Of a stretch of 64,000 bases of DNA, positions 51,852 to 60,018 are shown piece by piece. Each line of letters begins with the position of its first letter. Position 1 is the first letter of the stretch. The translations under genes were made by a program, and so were the position numbers. Source of the stretch: SG8-41 sp035259205 (GTDB lineage Bacteria; Pseudomonadota; Gammaproteobacteria; Burkholderiales; SG8-41); assembly GCA_035259205.1 (NCBI GenBank), contig DATFWO010000002.1, positions 1 to 64,000 on the forward strand, given 5' to 3'. The notes beneath the pieces are model-generated. The model did no database searches, was not told where the DNA came from, and was given only the letters and a program-made list of their open reading frames with translations.

Positions 51852-52274
51852 TCAGCGGACGATCAGCACAGGCACCCTGGAGCGCGCGAGAACCTTGCGC
51901 ACTGCCGAGCCGAGCAGGAGGCTCGAGAGCGCGTTCCGCCCGTGCGAGCCCATGATCGCGAGCGAGAAGCGGCCGTCGTTCGCATACTCGGCGATGGTCT
52001 CGCCGGGATCGCCGATCGCGCAGACCGGCTTGTAGCGGACACCCTTCGCATCGAGCGTGTGCTTCGCCGGACGCAGCGCCTTCAAACTCTCCTCCCGATG
52101 GTAGCGCTGCACATCGGACCGGCCCAGGGCCGCCGCCACGCGCGGCGGCAGCGGCTGCTGAACGTTGAGAACGTGAATTTCAGGCCTGGCGCCAAATTCT
52201 TTGCGATGTCTGACCAGGTAGCGGACCGCCTGGCGTGCGCATTTCGATCCGTCGGTCGCAAGAAGGACTTTCAC
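51852..52274 (-). CDS. Universal stress protein
   Basis: A 140-residue single-domain UspA-type protein. MKVLLATDGSKCARQAVRYL is the usual N-terminus with the conserved D, and the ATP motif G-2x-G-9x-G-S is read in MGSHGRNALSSLLLGSAV. The GTG start is preceded by CAGGAG. An FNR/ANR-type site is centred about 72 bases upstream with a -10-like TAGCAT at the expected place, so oxygen limitation should induce it (inference). The stop is 21 bases before the Pat-like gene. Confidence 0.92.
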   Translation of the reverse strand: MKVLLATDGSKCARQAVRYLVRHRKEFGARPEIHVLNVQQPLPPRVAAALGRSDVQRYHREESLKALRPAKHTLDAKGVRYKPVCAIGDPGETIAEYANDGRFSLAIMGSHGRNALSSLLLGSAVRKVLARSRVPVLIVR

Positions 52275-52312
52275 GGCAATCTCCTGTTTCGCATCACGTG
52301 GAGTACGACTCC

Positions 52313-52353
52313 ATGCTACAGAAACGGGGCGCCCGAAATTTGATTCAAATCAA
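52313..52353 (-). promoter_or_regulatory. FNR/ANR-type promoter of the stress protein gene
   Basis: TTGAT TCAA ATCAA (52340-52353) is a perfect FNR consensus. A -10-like TAGCAT (52318-52313) on the minus strand fits a class II promoter with the box at about -41.5 and transcription starting near 52306. The site overlaps the last codons of the ATPase gene. Confidence 0.75.
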
Positions 52354-54817
52354 GTTTATTCCTGATACAGATCAGGTAGTTACGGGTCGGGGCCGCAGTA
52401 ACTTTGTAGGCCTCGTACCAGAGCACGCCTGCGATCCCGGCGGTGGCCGCGATCGCAAGCGCGCTCGCGGAAAGGGAGGCGAAGCGGAAGATATCGGCGA
52501 TCGGTGGGACGTATATCGACACGGCGAGCGCGACCAGCGTGCCCCCCGTGATCCACCGCAGCGCAGGGTTCCGGCGTTGCCCCGCGCGGAGCAGCCCCCG
52601 GTCACGCGATCGCGTCGCATGGATCAGCGCGAGATTGCCGAAAACGATCGCTGCGAACCCGAGCGAACGCATTTCTCCGTCCGCAAGACCCTGCCCGGCC
52701 GCCCACCAGGACGCGATGCAAACGGCAGCCAGCGTGGAGATCCCCAGGAGCAGGCTCACGCCCAGCATCTGCGCGCTGAAGAGCGGCTCCCGCGGGTCGC
52801 GCGGCGGGCGCTGCATGACGCCTTCCTCGCTGTCCTCGGCCTCGAACACGATCGAGCAGGCCGGGTCTATCACGAACTCGAGAAACACGACGTGCACGGG
52901 AAACAGGAAAACCGGCCACCCGAACACGAGCGGCAGGAACGACATGCCGGCGATCGGGACGTGCACCGCGATGAGATAGCGCATCGCGTTGCGGATGTTC
53001 TCGTAGATGCGGCGCCCGAGGCGGAGCGCGCTGACGATCGACTGGAAGTCATCCTCCAGCAGCACCAGGGCGGCCGTCTCGCGCGCGACATCGGTGCCAC
53101 GCCGGCCCATCGCCACTCCGATATGCGCGGCCTTCAGCGCGGGGGCATCGTTCACGCCGTCGCCCGTCATCGCCACGACCTCGCCCTCGGCCTTGTAGGC
53201 GGTGACGAGCTGCAGCTTCTGCTCCGGCCGGACGCGTGCATACACGTTCACATGCTTCACCTGCTGCGCGAGCGCGGCCGCATCCATGGCGGCGATCTCT
53301 GCGCCGGTGATGACACCGCTCCCCGTCTCGAGGCCCGCCTCGCGCGCGATGGCGAGCGCCGTGCCCGGGTAGTCGCCGGTGATCATGACGACCCGCACGC
53401 CCGCTCTTCGTGCAATCGCGATCGCCTCGGTCACTCCAGCGCGCAGCGGATCGGCAAGCGCGACGAATCCAAGCCACGTGCAGGCGTATTCGCGCGGATC
53501 CGCGGCCCAATCCGCCCGGTCCCACTGCGCTTCCGCCACCGCGAGCAGCCGCAAGCCGCGCCTGCTGGCCACCTCGACCTGCTCGAGGGCAGCCTGGCGC
53601 TCCGCCCCGGTGACCCGGCACAATTCGAGCACCGTTTCGGGAGCGCCCTTTACCGCGATGCGGCGCTCCCCGCCGGGCGAGCGCCAGGCATGGCAGACGG
53701 CGAGAAATTCAGAAGTAAGCGGATAGTCGCGGTCGAGGGTCCAGCCGGCACGCACGTCGCGGGCGCCGGTGCCGGCGGCCGAAAGGATCGCCTGCTCCAT
53801 GGGATCGAACGGCTCGAGCTCGCAGGCGAGCGCGGCGGTCTCGACCACGCGGGAGGCATCGCCGGCGGAAACGATGACATCGACGACGGCCATGCGGTTC
53901 TCGGTGAGCGTTCCGGTCTTGTCCACGCACAACACGGTGGCGGCGCCGAGTGTCTCGATCGCGGGCAGGCGCCGGGTGAGGACCCCGCGCCTGGAAATGC
54001 GCCACGCGCCGAGCGCCAGGAACACCGTGAGCACCACCGGGAATTCCTCCGGCAGTATGGCCATGGCCAGGGTGACGCCGGCCAGTATGCCCGTCAGCCA
54101 CTCGCCGTGCAGCGCGATGTAGTAGACCGCCAGCAGCAGCGAAAGCGCCAGCGCAAACGCGGCCACGGTTTTTACGATTTTCGCCGTCTCGCGCTGCAAC
54201 CGCGTCTTCTCGGTTTCGAGGGAGAGGAGCGACCGGCCGATGCGCCCGAATTCGGTGCGCGAGCCGGTCGCCGACACGACCGCCCTGCCCTGTCCCTTGA
54301 CGACCAGAGTACCCGAATAAACCGGCGCGCCTGGCGCTTTTTCCACTGGCAGCGACTCGCCGGTGAGCAAGGATTCGTCCAGCATCAGGTCGTTCGCCGC
54401 CGCGAGCTGCCCGTCGGCGGGAACCCGATCGCCTTCGGCGAGGAGCACGAGGTCTCCACGCACGACCTCGGCGCCCGCCACGCGGATCGGCGTCCCGTCG
54501 CGCACCACCAGCGCGCGAGGACTGGAGAGATCGCGCAGGGCGTCGAGAGCCTTCTCGGAGCGGCGTTCCTGCAGGACCGTGATCGCCATCACCACGACAA
54601 TCGATACCGCGAGGATGACGGCTTCGCGGATGTCGCCAAGCAGCAGGTAGATCAGAGCACCGCCGACGAGCAGGAGGAACATCGGCTCGCGGAGGACGTC
54701 CAGCGCGATGGCAAGCGCGCCGCGTGGTCCCGCAGCGGGCAGGGTATTCGGGCCTTCGGCCGCGAGCCGGCGAGCCGCCTCGGCGCGGCCGAGTCCCGCG
54801 TCGTTTCCTGCGCTCAC
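52316..54817 (-). CDS. P2-type cation-transporting ATPase
   Basis: An 833-residue P-type ATPase of the calcium/proton-type (P2/P3) fold. Phosphorylation motif CVDKTGTLTENRM, TGES-type loop LLTGESLPVEKAPG, MITGDYPGTA and hinge MTGDGVNDAPALKAAHIGVAMG are present, with about eight to ten membrane helices including the C-terminal group. IAMAILPEEFPVVLTV is the conserved M4 region (PEE-P). The ion is not certain; such pumps are common beside usp and hsp20 genes in low-oxygen clusters. Start GTG 54817 has GGAG nearby; the frame extends to 55045, but that part is arginine-rich and doubtful. Confidence 0.85.
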   Translation of the reverse strand: MSAGNDAGLGRAEAARRLAAEGPNTLPAAGPRGALAIALDVLREPMFLLLVGGALIYLLLGDIREAVILAVSIVVVMAITVLQERRSEKALDALRDLSSPRALVVRDGTPIRVAGAEVVRGDLVLLAEGDRVPADGQLAAANDLMLDESLLTGESLPVEKAPGAPVYSGTLVVKGQGRAVVSATGSRTEFGRIGRSLLSLETEKTRLQRETAKIVKTVAAFALALSLLLAVYYIALHGEWLTGILAGVTLAMAILPEEFPVVLTVFLALGAWRISRRGVLTRRLPAIETLGAATVLCVDKTGTLTENRMAVVDVIVSAGDASRVVETAALACELEPFDPMEQAILSAAGTGARDVRAGWTLDRDYPLTSEFLAVCHAWRSPGGERRIAVKGAPETVLELCRVTGAERQAALEQVEVASRRGLRLLAVAEAQWDRADWAADPREYACTWLGFVALADPLRAGVTEAIAIARRAGVRVVMITGDYPGTALAIAREAGLETGSGVITGAEIAAMDAAALAQQVKHVNVYARVRPEQKLQLVTAYKAEGEVVAMTGDGVNDAPALKAAHIGVAMGRRGTDVARETAALVLLEDDFQSIVSALRLGRRIYENIRNAMRYLIAVHVPIAGMSFLPLVFGWPVFLFPVHVVFLEFVIDPACSIVFEAEDSEEGVMQRPPRDPREPLFSAQMLGVSLLLGISTLAAVCIASWWAAGQGLADGEMRSLGFAAIVFGNLALIHATRSRDRGLLRAGQRRNPALRWITGGTLVALAVSIYVPPIADIFRFASLSASALAIAATAGIAGVLWYEAYKVTAAPTRNYLICIRNKLDLNQISGAPFL

Positions 54818-55013
54818 GAGCAAGGCTCCGGGGCCTGGTTCACTGCGCAGCGCGCGAGCGTCGCCCGCGCAGTCGAGTGCGCGCGCAGCCTGTCCAGCGA
54901 CTTCCGGTCGCGTCGCCTCGCCACGGGTCTCCGCCGGGCAGGTCAGTTTCCGGCGAACCCGTGTATGCTCCGTTCCCAGGTTCTTCAGGCTGCGAGCGCG
55001 AAACTCCCTCTGC

Positions 55014-55226
55014 TCATCTTGCCTTGTGCCTTGCGAGTATCGCATCGATATTGCGCCCGGCGGCGAGCAGGTCCTGTCTGCGGTAGCCCCCCGGCTTATC
55101 GGGACGAAAACGGGCGGCAGCGAAGAAAGCGCAGCATTCGATCAAACGCTTTCGCTGCTCCTCGTTCACGGCCACCCCGGCGCGGCGCGTGCGCGCCTTC
55201 CGCCTGCGGTTGTCCCGATTTTCCAT
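55014..55226 (-). CDS. Small basic protein of unknown function
   Basis: A 70-residue protein starting MENRDNRRRKARTRRAG with a strongly basic N-terminus. The remainder (NEEQRKRLIECCAFFAAARF, then QDLLAAGRNIDAIL) resembles loosely the DUF2934 type of small proteins, but I am not sure. It begins 22 bases after the Hsp20 stop codon, so it is probably in the same transcript. An extended frame overlapping hsp20 is a shadow. Confidence 0.5.
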   Translation of the reverse strand: MENRDNRRRKARTRRAGVAVNEEQRKRLIECCAFFAAARFRPDKPGGYRRQDLLAAGRNIDAILARHKAR

Positions 55227-55248
55227 GCGCGCGGCCACGAGCAATTTC

Positions 55249-55674
55249 TCAATTGACTGCCAGCCTGCGGTTCGTTGCCTTCGCCTTGACGGGCAGCGTG
55301 AGGCTAAGCACACCGTCGGCGTATTTTGCGTTCGCCTGCACCTGGTCGATTTCCTGCGGGAGCGTGAAGCTCCGCGAGACCATCCCGTGATAGCGCTCGC
55401 TGCGGATGACTTCCTCGCCCTTCTTCTCTTCCTTTTCCTTCTTGACTTCACCGGCGATCGTCACCTGGCCCCCCTCGATGGAGACGCTGATGTCGTCCTT
55501 CGCGACGCCAGGAAGCTCCGCTTTCACGGTATAGGTGCCGTCGCTGCGGGTTATGTCCAGCTTGATGTTCATCTGGGCCGGCGCATCGAGATCGAGACGC
55601 ATTGGCCGCACGAAGAAGCCCTTGAACAGGTCGTCGAAATCAAATAATGGGTCGAAACGGGTGATGTTTGCCAT
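55249..55674 (-). CDS. Hsp20-family small heat-shock protein
   Basis: A 141-residue alpha-crystallin-type chaperone. N-terminal MANITRFDPLFDFDDLFKGF, then the crystallin domain with VKAELPGVAKDDISVSIEGG, RSERYHGMVSRSFTLPQEID, and the end ADGVLSLTLPVKA. It binds unfolding proteins. GAGGAG lies before the ATG. An FNR/ANR-type site (55754-55767) with a -10-like TAGAGT stands upstream, so expression is likely induced by low oxygen and not by sigma-32 (inference). Followed by a small protein and the cation ATPase. Confidence 0.93.
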   Translation of the reverse strand: MANITRFDPLFDFDDLFKGFFVRPMRLDLDAPAQMNIKLDITRSDGTYTVKAELPGVAKDDISVSIEGGQVTIAGEVKKEKEEKKGEEVIRSERYHGMVSRSFTLPQEIDQVQANAKYADGVLSLTLPVKAKATNRRLAVN

Positions 55675-55726
55675 GATCGGCTCCTCGTCTGGTCCTAGAG
55701 AGAGGCGGTGATTCCGCCGTACACCT

Positions 55727-55767
55727 ACTCTAGACTCGCCCCCTGTCCGCTTCTTGATCTGCGTCAA
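55727..55767 (-). promoter_or_regulatory. FNR/ANR-type promoter of hsp20
   Basis: TTGAT CTGC GTCAA (55754-55767) matches the ANR/FNR consensus with one accepted change. On the minus strand TAGAGT (55732-55727) stands where the -10 of a class II promoter would be, placing the start near 55720, about 45 bases before the ATG. The box overlaps the end of ccoS. Confidence 0.68.
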
Positions 55768-55927
55768 CGAAGCGTGCCACCGACGACGGGTCGTCATCCA
55801 TCAGAATCCGGCGCGCGGGACCCTCGAGGTCTTCGAATTGCCCGCTCGCGAGCGCCCACCAGAAGACCGCGCCGATGGCGAGCACCAGGGCGACCGACAG
55901 CGGGATCAGCAGGTAGAGGATTTCCAT
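55730..55927 (-). CDS. ccoS: cbb3 oxidase maturation protein CcoS
   Basis: A 65-residue protein with one N-terminal membrane helix (MEILYLLIPLSVALVLAIGA) and the family element FWWALASGQFEDLEGPARRIL, matching CcoS. CcoS is needed to insert heme and copper cofactors into the cbb3 oxidase. It starts 12 bases after the ccoI stop codon and is the last gene of the cco operon. Confidence 0.93.
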   Translation of the reverse strand: MEILYLLIPLSVALVLAIGAVFWWALASGQFEDLEGPARRILMDDDPSSVARFVDADQEADRGRV

Positions 55928-55939
55928 TGGCGCGCCATT

Positions 55940-58429
55940 TCAGGACGTTGCGGAAATGTGGCTGAGCTCGCGACCGGCCGCCTTCCCTTCGGGGCAGTCC
56001 TCACCTTGCAGCCGCAGTGCGTTCAATACGACCGCGAGCGACGAGAGGGCCATGCCGATGCCCGCGGAGAGCGGGGTAATCGCGCCCGTCATCGCGAGCG
56101 GCACGGCCACTGCGTTGTATGCCGCGGCCCATGCCAGGTTTTGCCGGACGATGCGCATTGCCTTGCGCGCGGTGTCGAATGCGGAAACAAGCCTGCTCAA
56201 GTCGTCCGCAAGCAACACCATGTCCGCGCCCGTACGCGCGAGCTCGATGCCGCCGCCCATCGCGATCGAGACCTGCGCCTGCGCGATCACCGGCGCGTCG
56301 TTGACGCCGTCTCCTACGACCGCGACGACGCCACCTTGCGCTTGCAGGGCGCGCACGAACGCGAGCTTCATGCCGGGGTCCGCCTCGCCTGTCGCCGCGG
56401 CTATGCCGAGCTGGCCGGCAACGTGCGTTACGGCAGAACGCCGGTCACCTGACAGGAGTAAGACCTGCTTGCCGCTCGCCTCGAGCTCGCGCGTCACCCA
56501 GCGCGCGCCTGGGCGCGGCTCGTCGTCGAGCGCGAACAGCGCGAGATAGCCGCGCTCGTCCGCGAGGGTGACCACGGTCACCTCGTCCGCCGTGTAGGCC
56601 AGCTGGGGAGGCAGCAGGCCCTGCACGAGCTCCGCGACGAACGCGGGACTTCCGATGCGCACGCGCAGGCCGTTGACGCAACCCTCGATGCCGCGGCCCG
56701 GCTGATTGCGAACGTCCGTGACCGAGTCCGGCGCAAGGCCCGCGGCTGCCGCGACGATCGCCCGAGCCACGGGATGTTCGGACCCACGCTCCAGCGCCGC
56801 GGCGAGGCTCAGGCAGGTCTTCCGGGATCGCAACCCGAGCGGCACGATCCCTACCAGGGACAGCCGGCCCAGGGTCAGCGTGCCGGTCTTGTCGAAAACG
56901 ACGTGGGTAACCCGCGCGAGGGTCTCCAGCGCGTGGCCTCGCGTGACGAGGATTCCCATGCGGTGCAGCGCCCCCGTCGCCGCAGCGAGCGCCGCCGGCG
57001 TAGCAAGAGAGAGGGCGCACGGGCAGCTCACGACGAGCACCGCGACGGTCACCTGCAGGGCGCGCTGCGGATCGATCCAGCACCATGCCGCCCCGGTCGC
57101 CAGCGCCATCGCCATCAGCGACACTACGAACCAGCGCCCAACCCGATCGGCGAGCTGCGCGAGGCGCGGCTTCCCGGCTTGCGCGCGATCCATGAGACGG
57201 ACGATGCCATAGAGCACGGTTTCTGCGCCGACGCGCGCAACCCGCAGCGTCAGGGGGCTCGCGATGTTGACGCTGCCACCGACGACCGCGTCCCCGGGAC
57301 CCTTGCCCACGGGCCTCGCTTCGCCCGTCAGCAACGACTCGTCGACGGCGCTCCAACCCGTCGTCACGCTACCGTCGGCCGGGATGGTTGCGCCGGGCAC
57401 GACCTGGACGAGATCCCCGGGGACGAGCTGCGCCACGGCAACGCGCTCCGTCACGCCTGACCCGGCCTCCCCGACGACGCGATCCGCGACGGCGGGAATA
57501 TGCCCCGCCAGACGGCGCTGCGACTCCGTGGCTTTTGCCCGTGCCGCCGCTTCCAGGTAGCGCGCGCCGAGCAGCAAGAAAACGAACATCGTGATCGAGT
57601 CGAAGTACACCACGCCGTGTCCGCTCAATGTGGCCCAAGCGCTCGCCGCGAACGCGACCGCGAGACCAATCGCGACCGGCAAGTCCATACCCAGGCGGCG
57701 CACCGTGAGCTCGCGGCACGCGCTGACGAACCACGGGCCCGCTGACCACAACATGACGGGCACCGTCAACGCGAGGCTCGCCCAGCGCATGAGCTGCTCC
57801 GCCTCGGGCGTCATGTCTCCGTCGGAAACGTACGCCGGGACGGCGTACATCATCACCTGCATCATGGCGAAGCCCGCCACGAACAGGCGCCACAGCATCG
57901 TTCGCCGCTCGTGCGCTGCGGCCCGCTCGCCCGCCGCGGGATCGAACCCGCGGATGCCGTAGCCGAGCGCGGCGATCGCTTCGAGGATCGCGCTCAGGTG
58001 CGTCCGGCTATCATCCCATTCGACCTGTACGCGGTGCGCCGCGACGTTGACCGCCACACTGCGCACCCCTGCCAGGCGCTGCACGCCGCGCTCGATCAGC
58101 CAGGCGCACGCTCCGCAAGTCACGCCTTCCGCGAGCAGCGTCGCCTGCTTCGCGCCAGTCCCTGCGTCGCAAACGAACGGCCGCTGCACTTCCGCCAGGT
58201 CGTAAGCTGCGTAATCGCTTCCAGGCTTCTGCGGCGCAGCGCGCCGCGCCGTGCCCTCACGGCTTGCGTAATACGCCGTGAGGCCGTGTCCGGCGATCGT
58301 GCGCGCGACGGCCGCACAGCCGGCGCAGCACATGATCCGGGCGGCGCCGTCGATCACAGCGCTGTAGCGTGCGCCGGCGGGAGCAGGCTCACCACAGTGA
58401 AAGCAGCGTTCCGCGCCGGTCGCAGCCAT
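55940..58429 (-). CDS. ccoI: Copper-transporting P-type ATPase CcoI
   Basis: An 829-residue P1B ATPase supplying copper to the cbb3 oxidase. N-terminal CFHCGEPAP and CCAGCAAV metal region typical of CcoI/FixI, a heavy-metal domain EGVTCGACAWLI, the membrane motif CPCALSLATPAALAAATG, phosphorylation site FDKTGTLTLGRLS and VGDGVNDAPVIAQAQVSIAMG. Start 58429 (MAATGAERCFHC) has been chosen because the CcoI N-terminus begins there; it is immediately next to the SafE stop codon. The longer frame upstream lies over the SafE gene and is a shadow. Confidence 0.93.
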   Translation of the reverse strand: MAATGAERCFHCGEPAPAGARYSAVIDGAARIMCCAGCAAVARTIAGHGLTAYYASREGTARRAAPQKPGSDYAAYDLAEVQRPFVCDAGTGAKQATLLAEGVTCGACAWLIERGVQRLAGVRSVAVNVAAHRVQVEWDDSRTHLSAILEAIAALGYGIRGFDPAAGERAAAHERRTMLWRLFVAGFAMMQVMMYAVPAYVSDGDMTPEAEQLMRWASLALTVPVMLWSAGPWFVSACRELTVRRLGMDLPVAIGLAVAFAASAWATLSGHGVVYFDSITMFVFLLLGARYLEAAARAKATESQRRLAGHIPAVADRVVGEAGSGVTERVAVAQLVPGDLVQVVPGATIPADGSVTTGWSAVDESLLTGEARPVGKGPGDAVVGGSVNIASPLTLRVARVGAETVLYGIVRLMDRAQAGKPRLAQLADRVGRWFVVSLMAMALATGAAWCWIDPQRALQVTVAVLVVSCPCALSLATPAALAAATGALHRMGILVTRGHALETLARVTHVVFDKTGTLTLGRLSLVGIVPLGLRSRKTCLSLAAALERGSEHPVARAIVAAAAGLAPDSVTDVRNQPGRGIEGCVNGLRVRIGSPAFVAELVQGLLPPQLAYTADEVTVVTLADERGYLALFALDDEPRPGARWVTRELEASGKQVLLLSGDRRSAVTHVAGQLGIAAATGEADPGMKLAFVRALQAQGGVVAVVGDGVNDAPVIAQAQVSIAMGGGIELARTGADMVLLADDLSRLVSAFDTARKAMRIVRQNLAWAAAYNAVAVPLAMTGAITPLSAGIGMALSSLAVVLNALRLQGEDCPEGKAAGRELSHISATS

Positions 58430-58430
58430 T

Positions 58431-59189
58431 TCAGATGCCGCCTTGCAGGATCGCGAGGATTCCCGGAATCTGCAGGCACAACGATCCGTCGGCGAATACG
58501 GCCGCCGGTTGCATCGCTTTTGCGAGGCCGGCCACCCCGATCGCTGCGATCGCGGCGCCTGCGAGTACCCGCGCGACCCTTCCCCGGACGAAGCGGTGGA
58601 AATGCCGGACCGAGGCGAATATCGCCAGCAGATTGGGCAGAGTGCCCAGACCAAAGGCCGCCATGAGCAGCGCGCCAAGCGCCGGGTCGGCCGTAGCCAG
58701 CGCGGAGACGAGCGCGACGTACACCATGCCGCACGGAAGCCAGCCCCAGACGAGCCCGAGCCCGAACGCCCGCGCCGGCGTGGTGACCGGAAGAAAGCGG
58801 CGCGCCTGCGGCTCGATGCGGCGCCAGAGCACGCCGCCTGCCGCCTCGAGCGCGCGCGCAAGCGGGGCGATGCCGGCGATGTAGCCGGCGAGCACGATGA
58901 GCGAAACGCTCATCACGGCGAGCATGAGCTGCGGCACGGCCGTGCCGCCGCGCACGCCGAGCCCGGCAGCGCCCAGCGCCGCCGCCAGCGCACCAGCGAG
59001 GGAATAGCTCGCGATGCGCCCGGTGTTGTAGGCGACGGCCCGGCGCATCCATCCCGAGCCGCCGGCCGCGAGTCCGCGCGGACCGCACGCGATCCCGACG
59101 AGGGGCCCGCACATCGCGGCGCAGTGCGCACCCCCGGTAATCCCGGCAAAGAAGGCTGCGGCAAGAGCGAGCTGTAGCATGCCGTCCAT
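58431..59189 (-). CDS. SafE/CcoH-associated membrane protein (sulfite exporter TauE/SafE-type)
   Basis: A 252-residue membrane protein with six helices of the small TauE/SafE (DUF, urease-accessory-like) group regularly found in cco accessory operons. It starts MDGMLQLALAAAFFAGITGGAHCAAMCG and has a conserved HCAAMCGPLVG motif in the first helix, where histidine and cysteines could handle copper (inference). Another typical stretch is LGLVWGWLPCGMVY. Stop is directly before ccoI, so translation is coupled. Confidence 0.9.
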   Translation of the reverse strand: MDGMLQLALAAAFFAGITGGAHCAAMCGPLVGIACGPRGLAAGGSGWMRRAVAYNTGRIASYSLAGALAAALGAAGLGVRGGTAVPQLMLAVMSVSLIVLAGYIAGIAPLARALEAAGGVLWRRIEPQARRFLPVTTPARAFGLGLVWGWLPCGMVYVALVSALATADPALGALLMAAFGLGTLPNLLAIFASVRHFHRFVRGRVARVLAGAAIAAIGVAGLAKAMQPAAVFADGSLCLQIPGILAILQGGI

Positions 59190-59224
59190 GGGCTATGAGC
59201 CAAGGGCTGTGAGCGCCGGCCTGG

Positions 59225-59530
59225 TCACGTGCAGCCGCCGCATCCTTCGGTGTCTTCCCGTCGTGGACATCCAGGTGGACGTTCGGCAGGCGTCAGCGGG
59301 CACCGATTCACCTCCTCCGCGCTGCGCTGGAGAAAGCAGGTGAAGGCGCTCGACGACGCGGCGAACGCCCAGCACAGAAAGAACCCGATGGAATAGACCG
59401 CGATCCGCGTGAGGCTCGTCGCCTCGCCGAAGAGGTACAGCTCCTGCGGGTCGAACACGGTGAAGAACAGCGCTTCCCCGAGGCCGCCGACGATGAACGA
59501 CGGCCAGAGGATCCAGACGGCCAGCTTCAT
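59225..59530 (-). CDS. Small membrane protein of the cco operon with cysteine-rich tail
   Basis: A 101-residue protein with two hydrophobic segments (residues about 3-23 and 45-67) and a soluble C-terminus ending EDTEGCGGCT, with more cysteines in CFLQ, NRCPL and PGCP. I do not know a named family; proteins of this size in the same operon place are usually left as hypothetical. The start overlaps the ccoH stop codon (ATGA), showing it is translated with the operon. The CxxC-like tail suggests metal or redox work during oxidase assembly (inference). Confidence 0.75.
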   Translation of the reverse strand: MKLAVWILWPSFIVGGLGEALFFTVFDPQELYLFGEATSLTRIAVYSIGFFLCWAFAASSSAFTCFLQRSAEEVNRCPLTPAERPPGCPRREDTEGCGGCT

Positions 59531-59982
59531 GGCTGCTCCTTCTCGATCCGCCATACGCCGCGCGGATCCTCGAGGATCAGCCGCCAGCGGCCCGTTGCGA
59601 GCTTGGGAAGCGCGCCTTCATAGATGCCGGGCGCCACACGCGCGAGCCGCAGACGCCGATCCTGTCCGACGCGGGTCGGGTGCACGAAGCACGCGTCGAG
59701 CGCGTCGGGCGCAGCGCCCTTGAGGCGCACGCGCAGGATGCCGCCGGCCGTCACAACGTCGGCCTCGATCCCGCGCTCTACGGCCGCCCGGTAGCGCTCG
59801 ACATCCTGGTTGATCGCGAGACCGCGCCGATAGTAGTCGTCGGCGACGAGGCCGTCCGCCGATGCCACGGCGAGCCATACGGTTACGGCGCCGGCGGCGA
59901 TGGCGGCCGCCGGCCCCGCCATCAGTATCCAGGGCCAGGGCTCGCGATACCAGGGTCGCGGGTATTCGGCGGTGTTCCACAT
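59527..59982 (-). CDS. ccoH: FixH/CcoH family oxidase assembly protein
   Basis: A 151-residue membrane protein with one N-terminal helix (WILMAGPAAAIAAGAVTVWLAV) after the conserved PRPWYREPWPW, and a periplasmic beta domain. FixH-type features are LVADDYYRRGLAINQD and the end GRWRLILEDPRGVWRIE. CcoH stabilises and helps mature the cbb3 oxidase with CcoI and CcoG. Preceded by GGAGGCTCTGACC; 36 bases follow the ccoG stop. Confidence 0.92.
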   Translation of the reverse strand: MWNTAEYPRPWYREPWPWILMAGPAAAIAAGAVTVWLAVASADGLVADDYYRRGLAINQDVERYRAAVERGIEADVVTAGGILRVRLKGAAPDALDACFVHPTRVGQDRRLRLARVAPGIYEGALPKLATGRWRLILEDPRGVWRIEKEQP

Positions 59983-60018
59983 GGTCAGAGCCTCCTCACA
60001 TCCAGTGATCGGGGAGCA

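Noticed and set aside
52235..55390. A 1051-codon open frame opposite the cation ATPase
   Set aside because: It lies antisense to a gene with full P-type ATPase motifs; composition is arginine/histidine-rich shadow coding of GC-rich DNA.
58430..58861. N-terminal extension of CcoI
   Set aside because: It overlaps the SafE-type gene in another frame and is arginine-rich; the CcoI N-terminus begins at 58429.
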